This document shows positions 6,968-13,160 of a stretch of 40,431 bases of DNA, piece after piece. The notes under the pieces are model-generated. The model was not told the DNA's origin, made no database searches, and saw nothing but the letters and a program-made list of their open reading frames with translations. Positions within the stretch are counted from its first letter, which is position 1; the number at the start of each line of letters is the position of its first letter. Source of the stretch: Anaerolineales bacterium. GTDB lineage: Bacteria > Chloroflexota > Anaerolineae > Anaerolineales > UBA6663. The position numbers were made by a program, and so were the translations under genes. The stretch is taken from positions 1 through 40,431 of the forward strand of contig JAEURK010000141.1 in NCBI GenBank assembly GCA_016789175.1. Reading direction: 5' to 3'.

Positions 6968-8641
6968 ATGTCCAGCCTGACAACCGAGATCCTGGTGATC
7001 GGCGGCGGCTCGACCGGCGCCGGCATCGCGCGTGACGCCGCCCTGCGCGGTTTCAAAACCCTGCTGCTCGACCGCGCTGACCTGGCCACTGGTACGACCG
7101 GTCGCTATCACGGCCTGCTGCATTCGGGTGGCCGCTATGTGGTCAAAGACCCGATCTCGGCCAAGGAATGCATCGACGAGAACTACGTGTTGCGGCGCAT
7201 CGCCGCGGATTGCGTCGAGGACACCGGCGGGCTGTTCGTTGAGACCGAGCACGATGACCCCAACTACGCGGCCGAGTTTGTGGCCGGGTGTCAGCGCGCG
7301 GGCATCCCGATCCAGGAGATCGCGCCGGGCGAAGCCCTGCGCCGCGAACCCCGGCTCAACCCGCGCATCGCGCGCGTGTTTTGGGTGCCGGACGCCACGA
7401 TCGACTCGTGGAAGACGGTCTGGGCCAATGCCCGGGACGTCCAGATCCACGGCGGCAGCATCCTGTCCCACCACAAGATCACGGGCCTGATCCGCGAGGG
7501 CGACGCCATCCGCGGCGCCGTCGCCCTGAACGTCCGCACTGGCGAATCCATCACGATCCACGCCGACTACACCATCAACGCCTCGGGCGCCTGGGCGGGC
7601 CAGATCGCGGGGCTGGCGGGTCTGCCCGTCACCGTGTTGTCAGGCAAGGGCATCATGATCGCCATGAACCACCGTCTGACGCAGATGGTGGTCAATCGCC
7701 TCAAGCGCCCGGCCGATGGCGACATCCTGGTCCCGATCCGCACGGTCTGTGTGATCGGCACGACCGATGTGCGCGTCGCCGACCCCGACGATTGGCCGAT
7801 CGAGGAGCACGAGATCCAGTACATGCTGGATGAGGGCGAGAAACTCGTCCCCGGCTTCCGCCAGGCGCGCGCGTTGCGGGTCTGGGGCGGCGTGCGCCCG
7901 CTCTACCAACCGCCCAGCCTTGGGGCCGTCAGCGACACCCGCGACGTTAGCCGCACTTACACGCTGCTGGATCATACCGACGCCGACGGCCTGAGCGGCT
8001 TCCTGACCATGACCGGCGGCAAGTTCACGACCTACCGCCAGATGGCCGAAGTGGCCGTCGACGCGGCCTGCCGTCATCTCGGCGTCGAGCGCGCCGGCAC
8101 CACCGCGACCACGGCCCTGCCCGACTCCGAAGAAGGTCGTTTCTACTGGCTTGGAGCCCGGCTCGAGAAACGCGAGCAGGACCCGCATGGCGATCAACTG
8201 ATCTGCGAGTGCGAGATGGTGACACGTCAACGGATCGTTGAGGCCATGCGCCTGCGGGGCGGAGACCTCGACGACATCCGGCGCACCGTGCGACTCGGCA
8301 TGGGCCCCTGCCAGGGCGGCTTCTGTATCTATCGCGCCGCCGGCCTCGGCCACGCGCACGCGATCGCCGCGGCGCCCGCCACCAACGCCCACCTCCAGCG
8401 CTTTGTGACCGAGCGCTGGAAGGGCGTCCAGCCGCTGCTCTGGGGCGACCAGTTGCGCCAGGCCGTGCTCGACGACCAGATCTTTCAGGGCTTGCTGGAC
8501 ATCGAGCACCTGCCGGGGTGGGACAGCGTGGGGAGCGGAGCGCCGAGGAGCGCGGGGCGCGGAGACAAAGCGGCGGTCAGACCAGCGAAGCAGCCTTCCG
8601 GGAGCCGCAAGCGCAAGACGCAGACGGGCGGTGACGCATGA
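6968..8641 (+). CDS. glpA: Anaerobic-type glycerol-3-phosphate dehydrogenase subunit A
   Basis: Catalytic FAD subunit that oxidises sn-glycerol-3-phosphate to dihydroxyacetone phosphate; 557 residues against about 540 in E. coli. It starts with VIGGGSTGAGIARDAALRG (FAD binding). RYHGLLHSGGRY, RLKRPADGDILVP, GGVRPLY and MTGGKFTTYRQMAE are GlpA signatures. The C-terminal BFD-like [2Fe-2S] domain is complete: LICECEM and MGPCQGGFC give the four cysteines, followed by ERWKGVQPLLWGDQLRQ as in GlpA. After about residue 517 there is a basic, low-complexity tail of roughly 40 residues not found in E. coli GlpA. It overlaps glpB as ATGA. The promoter seems to be leaderless. Confidence 0.95.
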   Translation: MSSLTTEILVIGGGSTGAGIARDAALRGFKTLLLDRADLATGTTGRYHGLLHSGGRYVVKDPISAKECIDENYVLRRIAADCVEDTGGLFVETEHDDPNYAAEFVAGCQRAGIPIQEIAPGEALRREPRLNPRIARVFWVPDATIDSWKTVWANARDVQIHGGSILSHHKITGLIREGDAIRGAVALNVRTGESITIHADYTINASGAWAGQIAGLAGLPVTVLSGKGIMIAMNHRLTQMVVNRLKRPADGDILVPIRTVCVIGTTDVRVADPDDWPIEEHEIQYMLDEGEKLVPGFRQARALRVWGGVRPLYQPPSLGAVSDTRDVSRTYTLLDHTDADGLSGFLTMTGGKFTTYRQMAEVAVDAACRHLGVERAGTTATTALPDSEEGRFYWLGARLEKREQDPHGDQLICECEMVTRQRIVEAMRLRGGDLDDIRRTVRLGMGPCQGGFCIYRAAGLGHAHAIAAAPATNAHLQRFVTERWKGVQPLLWGDQLRQAVLDDQIFQGLLDIEHLPGWDSVGSGAPRSAGRGDKAAVRPAKQPSGSRKRKTQTGGDA

Positions 8642-9891
8642 GCGCGGGCTACGACCTGATCGTGGTCGGGGCCGGGTATGCCGGCCTGATGGCGGCGTTG
8701 ACCGCGCAAGAAGCCGGCCGCCGGACACTGGTGATCGCGACGGGCAACGGCGGAACCCACCTGCGCACCGGCTGCATCGATGTGCTGGGTTATATCGACG
8801 GGAAACGCGTCGATGATCCGGTCCGGGCCGCGGCCCAACTGGCGAGCGCGCGACCCACCCACCCCTATGCGACGACCGGGGTGGAGGCGCTGGGTGTAGC
8901 GCTCCTGGTTTTCAAGCAGGCCATGGCCAGGGCCGGGTATCCGTTCGAGGGCGACGGACACACCGCGCTCCTGCTGCCCAGCGCCCTTGGCGCTGCCCGC
9001 CCGACGGCGCTGGTGCCGCGCACGATGGCCGCCGGCGATCTGCGCCGTCCGGAGCCGATCGTCGTGGTCGGCTTCGACAACTTCAAGGACTTCTATCCGG
9101 CCCTGATCGCCGAGAACCTGGAGCGCGGCGGGCATCGCGCGCGAGCGATCATGCTCACCGCTCCAGGCTTCGAGCACGAAGCCGACCTGCCACCGCTGAC
9201 GCTGGCGCGCGCCTTTGACCGGGCGCCCTTCCGATCGGCGCTGGCCGCCCAACTCGGCCCGCGGCTCCGGTCCGGTGAGCGCGTCGCGTTCCCGGCCGTC
9301 CTCGGTCTGACCGCCGCGCTCGAGGCCCTGGCCGATCTCGAGAAACGCCTGGGCGCGCCGGTCTTCGAGATCCCGACCCTGCCCCCTTCGATCCCGGGAA
9401 TCCGCGTTTTCAACGCCTTCGACCGGCTCCTGCGCGCCGCCGGGGCCCGGGTGCAGATCGGGCATCCGGTCATCGGCTTCAAGACCGATGGGCTGCGCGT
9501 CACGGCCCTCACCAGCCAGACCGCGGCGCGCGACAGGGACTGGGCTTGCGACGCGGTCGTGCTCGCGACCGGCGGTGTGGCCAGCGGCGGTATCGTGGTC
9601 GACTCGCACCGGGTTGCGCGCGAGGTCGTCTTCGGCCTGCCGGTCGTGGCCGCGGTCGCGCCGCCCGAGACCGTCAACGGCCTGAGCGCTCCGGCCGCCT
9701 ACTTCGAGCGCCCGACCCCCAGCCTGCCCGGCCTCGCCGTCGATGCCGCCTTGCGCCCGCTCGACGCCACCGGCACCGCCGCATACCTCAACCTGTATGC
9801 CGCCGGCGCACTGCTCACCGGCGCCGAGCCCTGGCGCGAAAAATCCAGCGAGGGCATCAGCCTCGCCAGCGGATGGAGAGCCGGACAGTGA
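8638..9891 (+). CDS. glpB: Anaerobic glycerol-3-phosphate dehydrogenase subunit B
   Basis: Flavoprotein-like subunit B, 417 residues, nearly the same length as E. coli GlpB (419). It begins DLIVVGAGYAGLMAALTAQEAG, a dinucleotide-binding motif, followed by LRTGCIDVLGY, typical of GlpB. The C terminus YAAGALLTGAEPW...GISLASGW is the second nucleotide-binding part. GlpB links the catalytic subunit to membrane-associated GlpC. Its ATG overlaps the glpA stop (ATGA) and its stop overlaps the glpC GTG (GTGA), so the three are translationally coupled. Confidence 0.93.
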   Translation: MSAGYDLIVVGAGYAGLMAALTAQEAGRRTLVIATGNGGTHLRTGCIDVLGYIDGKRVDDPVRAAAQLASARPTHPYATTGVEALGVALLVFKQAMARAGYPFEGDGHTALLLPSALGAARPTALVPRTMAAGDLRRPEPIVVVGFDNFKDFYPALIAENLERGGHRARAIMLTAPGFEHEADLPPLTLARAFDRAPFRSALAAQLGPRLRSGERVAFPAVLGLTAALEALADLEKRLGAPVFEIPTLPPSIPGIRVFNAFDRLLRAAGARVQIGHPVIGFKTDGLRVTALTSQTAARDRDWACDAVVLATGGVASGGIVVDSHRVAREVVFGLPVVAAVAPPETVNGLSAPAAYFERPTPSLPGLAVDAALRPLDATGTAAYLNLYAAGALLTGAEPWREKSSEGISLASGWRAGQ

Positions 9892-11132
9892 GAGACGTTC
9901 GCCTGACCCTCGACCATTGCGTGAAATGCAACATCTGCACGACGGCCTGCCCGGTCGCGGCAGTGACACCGCTGTTTCCGGGGCCGAAGTACGTGGGCCC
10001 GCAGGCCGAGCGCTTCCGGCTCGAGCTCGAGCCCATGCTGGCGCCCGAAGGCGGCGCGCCCCCCTCACCGGATCACTCGATCGACTACTGCTCGGGCTGC
10101 GGGATCTGCTCGCAGGTCTGTCCGCAGGGCGTCAAGATCGCGGAGATCAACACCCGCGCACGCGCCGCGTACGTCGGCGGGCAATTGCCGTTGCGCAATC
10201 AGCTGATCGCGCGGCCCGACCTGCTCGGCACGCTCGGCACGCCCTTCGCGCCGATCGCCAACGCCACCCTGGCCAGCCCGCCGCTGCGCGGCGTGATCGA
10301 GGGCGTGCTCGGCATCCATGCCGAGGCGCCGCTGCCGCCCTTCGCCGGCCGGACCTTTCAACAATGGGCGCGCCGTCATCGCCGCGTGCGCGCTGCCGTC
10401 CGCTCGGTCGCGTACTTCCACGGCTGCAGCACCAACTACTACGAGCCCGGTCTGGGCGCGCTGACGGTGCAGGTGCTCGAGCACAACGGCTGCCGCGTCA
10501 TCGTCCCGCGCGATCAGACCTGTTGCGGGCTGCCGCTGCAATCCAACGGCGACTTCCAGGCCGCACGCGCCGCCGCTCAGCGCCTGGTAAGCACGCTCCT
10601 GCCGTACGCCGAGGCCGGCTACGACATCGTCGCGACCTCGACCAGCTGCGGCCTGATGCTCAAGCGCGAGTACATGGAGATCCTGGGCCTGGCCGGGCCC
10701 GAGTTCAAGACAGTCTCCGCGCGCATGTGGGACATCTGCGAGTACCTGTGGCACTTGCACGAGCAAGGCGAGCTCGACACCGACTTCCAGCCGGTGCCAT
10801 TGACGGTGCCGTACCACGCGCCCTGTCAGCAAAAAGGCCACGGCATCGGCAAGCCCGCGCTCGACCTGTTCGGACTGATCCCGCAACTGCGGGTGGTTGA
10901 GATGACGGCCGCCTGTTGCGGCATCGCCGGCACCTACGGCCTCAAGAAAGAGAAATACCAGATCGCGATGGATGTCGGCGCCCCGCTCTTCGCCGACATC
11001 CGCGCCGCGCAGCCCGACGTCGCCGCCTGCGACTCCGAGACCTGTCGCTGGCAGATCACCCACGGCTCCGGCGTCCGCGCCGTGCACCCGGTCGCGGTGC
11101 TGGCACAGGCTTACGGGATTGCGGATTTATGA
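9888..11132 (+). CDS. glpC: Anaerobic glycerol-3-phosphate dehydrogenase subunit C
   Basis: Iron-sulfur subunit that binds GlpAB to the membrane and reduces quinone; 414 residues against 396 in E. coli. Two [4Fe-4S] motifs, CVKCNICTTACPV and CSGCGICSQVCPQ, are followed by two CCG domains (QTCCGLPLQSNG and AACCGIAGTYG) typical of the GlpC/HdrB/LldE group. LRNQLIARPDLLGTLGTPFA and CDSETCRWQI also match GlpC. I prefer the GTG at 9888, which overlaps the glpB stop and has GGAGAG at proper spacing. An in-frame ATG at 9873 would add five residues. Confidence 0.93.
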   Translation: MRDVRLTLDHCVKCNICTTACPVAAVTPLFPGPKYVGPQAERFRLELEPMLAPEGGAPPSPDHSIDYCSGCGICSQVCPQGVKIAEINTRARAAYVGGQLPLRNQLIARPDLLGTLGTPFAPIANATLASPPLRGVIEGVLGIHAEAPLPPFAGRTFQQWARRHRRVRAAVRSVAYFHGCSTNYYEPGLGALTVQVLEHNGCRVIVPRDQTCCGLPLQSNGDFQAARAAAQRLVSTLLPYAEAGYDIVATSTSCGLMLKREYMEILGLAGPEFKTVSARMWDICEYLWHLHEQGELDTDFQPVPLTVPYHAPCQQKGHGIGKPALDLFGLIPQLRVVEMTAACCGIAGTYGLKKEKYQIAMDVGAPLFADIRAAQPDVAACDSETCRWQITHGSGVRAVHPVAVLAQAYGIADL

Positions 11133-11177
11133 TTGTCGATCGGCGCTCAGTCAGCAATCGGCAATCAACGACTGACA

Positions 11178-11711
11178 ATGGAAAACGTTTGGGCCCCCTA
11201 CGATGAATCAATTTACGGCCCCGCCCTTAACGCGTTGAGCGCGGCGGACGTGGTGTTGGACATCGGGGCGGGCGACCTGCGTTTCGCGAAACGGGCGGCA
11301 GTGCGCGCCAAACACGTGATCGCGCTCGAACAGCAGGCTGAGTTGATCGGCCCCGGCCCCTGGCCCGCGAACCTCGATATCGTGATCACCGACGCGCTCC
11401 GCTGGCCGTTCCCGAACGGAATCACTGTCGGCGTGCTGCTGATGCGGCACTGTACCCACTATCGCGCCTACGCCGAGCGGCTGCGCGCGGCCGGCGCCAC
11501 CCGCCTGGTCACCAACGCGCGTTGGGGCATGAACGTCGAGGTCGTCGACCTGGCCGCGCCGCGCCGCGACTTCGCCGAGTTACGCTCGGGCTGGTACGCC
11601 TGCGACTGCGGCGCGATCGGCTTCGCAGAAGGGCCTGTCGAGACCATCACGCCCGAGGCGCTCGGCACAACCGTCAACGTCTCCGCCTGCCCGCACTGCC
11701 GACCGGCCTGA
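11178..11711 (+). CDS. Small SAM-dependent methyltransferase-like protein
   Basis: Protein of 177 residues. VVLDIGAGDLRFAKRAA (26-42) is a class I methyltransferase motif I for S-adenosylmethionine, and VIALEQQ fits the acidic end of strand 2. The second half has no domain I recognise. Four cysteines (Cys142, Cys144, Cys171, Cys174 in CDC...CPHC) may bind zinc at the C terminus. Substrate unknown. The ATG at 11178 was chosen because the family sequence starts just after it; there is no clear Shine-Dalgarno, and an in-frame ATG at 11133, right after the glpC stop, is possible. It is likely cotranscribed with glpABC. Confidence 0.65.
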   Translation: MENVWAPYDESIYGPALNALSAADVVLDIGAGDLRFAKRAAVRAKHVIALEQQAELIGPGPWPANLDIVITDALRWPFPNGITVGVLLMRHCTHYRAYAERLRAAGATRLVTNARWGMNVEVVDLAAPRRDFAELRSGWYACDCGAIGFAEGPVETITPEALGTTVNVSACPHCRPA

Positions 11712-11797
11712 TCTGCCCCCTCCTCCCCGCCTCCCCCGTTCGTCACAGCTTCGTCACGGGCGCGCTCACCGACCTTCACGGACCGCCGCGATGTCTC

Positions 11798-11803
11798 TAG
11801 ACT
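11798..11803 (+). promoter_or_regulatory. -10 element for a leaderless transcript
   Basis: TAGACT is six nt before the ATG at 11810. TTCACG at 11775-11780 is 17 bp upstream of it and resembles a -35. No Shine-Dalgarno is present. Confidence 0.45.
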
Positions 11804-11809
11804 ACCCAC

Positions 11810-12421
11810 ATGAACACTGATACCTCTCGCTCTACGCGCTGGCTGCCCGCCGTGCTCTTGGTGTTGGTCTGGCTGACGCTCTGGCTGACCGGGCTCTGGC
11901 TCAAGCCAGCCCGGCCCGATGAAGCGATCGCCGTGATCCGCGTCAACGACGTTTATCTCGATGGCCGGCGCTTTGCGTGTGAGCACCTCTCCGAGTACGA
12001 TGATTTCGCGCTGGGCTGCACCCTGGCACGCCCCGAGGGCGAGCTGCGGGTCGAGACCCGCTCGGGTCTACCGACGTCGTGCTCGGCCACCTGGCAGGAC
12101 ACGCAACTGGCTTGCCAGTTGCGCGGCTTCGGGTATTTTCAGGTTGTGGCCGAAGTGACGGCCCCGGCTGAGGTCGAGACAGCCGTCGCGCCGGGTGACA
12201 TCACCCTCGTCGCACTCGGCGTCAATGAGCAGCTGTGGATCTGGATCGGTCTGGGCGTGCTGGTAGCCACCAGCCTGCTGGCCGTGCTGGCCGCCTGGGT
12301 TTGGGCGCGCCCCCTGCCGCGCTGGCGATTCCTGACGGCCGGACTGGTGCTCGTCTGGCTGCTCCCGCTCAACCTGATCATGGTCATCGTCAATTACGCC
12401 GGCCTGTCGATGATCGATTGA
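11810..12421 (+). CDS. Hypothetical membrane protein
   Basis: Unrecognised protein of 203 residues. An N-terminal helix (about 9-28, WLPAVLLVLVWLTLWLTGLW) is followed by an extracytoplasmic segment of about 110 residues with cysteines near 60, 67, 84 and 98, which could form disulfides. Two C-terminal helices follow (about 142-166 and 172-196). The soluble part looks beta-rich and ends with a short EVETAVAPGDITLV stretch. It has its own apparent leaderless promoter. I cannot propose a function. Confidence 0.7.
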   Translation: MNTDTSRSTRWLPAVLLVLVWLTLWLTGLWLKPARPDEAIAVIRVNDVYLDGRRFACEHLSEYDDFALGCTLARPEGELRVETRSGLPTSCSATWQDTQLACQLRGFGYFQVVAEVTAPAEVETAVAPGDITLVALGVNEQLWIWIGLGVLVATSLLAVLAAWVWARPLPRWRFLTAGLVLVWLLPLNLIMVIVNYAGLSMID

Positions 12422-12451
12422 TATCCGGCGATCCCCGGAATGGCCGGATGT

Positions 12452-12500
12452 GGCCGGATATGGCTCCATGGAGTGCCCGTTTTTCGCCATATTTCCGGCC
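12452..12500. other. Imperfect inverted repeat between membrane protein and DJ-1 genes
   Basis: GGCCGGATATGGC (12452-12464) pairs with GCCATATTTCCGGCC (12486-12500) apart from two extra bases. Upstream, TGGCCGGAT is directly repeated at 12441-12449 and 12451-12459. A run of five T lies in the loop. It may terminate the upstream gene or be a remnant of a repeat element. Confidence 0.4.
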
Positions 12501-12519
12501 GGTGGAGCCAGCATGAAAA

Positions 12520-12570
12520 GGTGCGATTGCCCTGGAGATTGCCCCCATTTCTCGGAAACGGGGGGATAAT
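12520..12570 (+). promoter_or_regulatory. Promoter region of the DJ-1 gene with a shared upstream block
   Basis: GATAAT (12565-12570) is a plausible -10, 24 nt before the ATG at 12595. The 15-nt block at 12520-12534 (GGTGCGATTGCCCTG) and the ATAATTGAGG-GTTGGG sequence around the -10 both recur upstream of the sigma-factor gene at 28771-28785 and 28829-28846. Confidence 0.4.
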
Positions 12571-12594
12571 TGAGGTGTTGGGGGTTCCATAGTC

Positions 12595-13125
12595 ATGCGC
12601 CTCAAAAATAAACGGATAGCCGTACTGCTTGACGAAGGATTCGAGGACCTCGAGTTCTGGGTGACCGTGATGCGTCTTCAAGAAGAGGGCGCCAAGGTCT
12701 CGTTGGTGGGTACCGAAGCCAACAAGACCGTACGCGGCAAGAACGCGTTGACGGCCACGACCCAGCTGGCTGCCGCAGCCGTCAGCGCCGACGATTACGA
12801 CGCGCTGGTCGTGCCCGGTGGCTGGGCACCCGATAAGTTACGTCGCTATGATGCGGTCAAAGCGCTCGTGCGCGGTGTCAGCCGCCAGGGCAAGGTCGTG
12901 GGATTGATCTGCCACGCCGGTCTGGTCGCCATTTCGGCCGGCATCATCCCGGCCGGCAGTCGCGCCACCGGCTCGCTTGGCATCAAGGACGATCTGGTGA
13001 ACGCCGGCGCCGTCTGGGTCGACGAACCCGCTTTCCGCGAAGGCAACCTGGTCTGGGGCCGCGTCGTCGCAGACATCCCCGACTTCTGCCGCGAATTGGT
13101 GGCTGCAATCGAGGCCCAGGCCTGA
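12595..13125 (+). CDS. DJ-1/PfpI family protein (protease/deglycase type)
   Basis: Protein of 176 residues of the DJ-1/PfpI (class I glutamine amidotransferase-like) superfamily. RIAVLLDEGFEDLEF carries the conserved glutamate near residue 14. VVPGGWAPDKLRR and VVGLICHAGLVAISAG (nucleophile elbow with Cys106 followed by His107) match PfpI/YhbO/YraA. Some relatives repair methylglyoxal-glycated proteins or act in stress resistance; the exact activity here is unknown. No Shine-Dalgarno is evident, and a -10-like element lies 24 nt upstream. It is followed 35 bp later by the phosphotransferase fusion. Confidence 0.88.
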   Translation: MRLKNKRIAVLLDEGFEDLEFWVTVMRLQEEGAKVSLVGTEANKTVRGKNALTATTQLAAAAVSADDYDALVVPGGWAPDKLRRYDAVKALVRGVSRQGKVVGLICHAGLVAISAGIIPAGSRATGSLGIKDDLVNAGAVWVDEPAFREGNLVWGRVVADIPDFCRELVAAIEAQA

Positions 13126-13160
13126 CCTGGCCCCATACACGGCAGGAAAGAAGCGACGTC

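Noticed and set aside
8485..10068. Long minus-strand open frame across glpA/glpB
   Set aside because: Shadow of glpB in high-GC3 DNA. It is rich in Gly, Arg and Gln with no recognisable domain.
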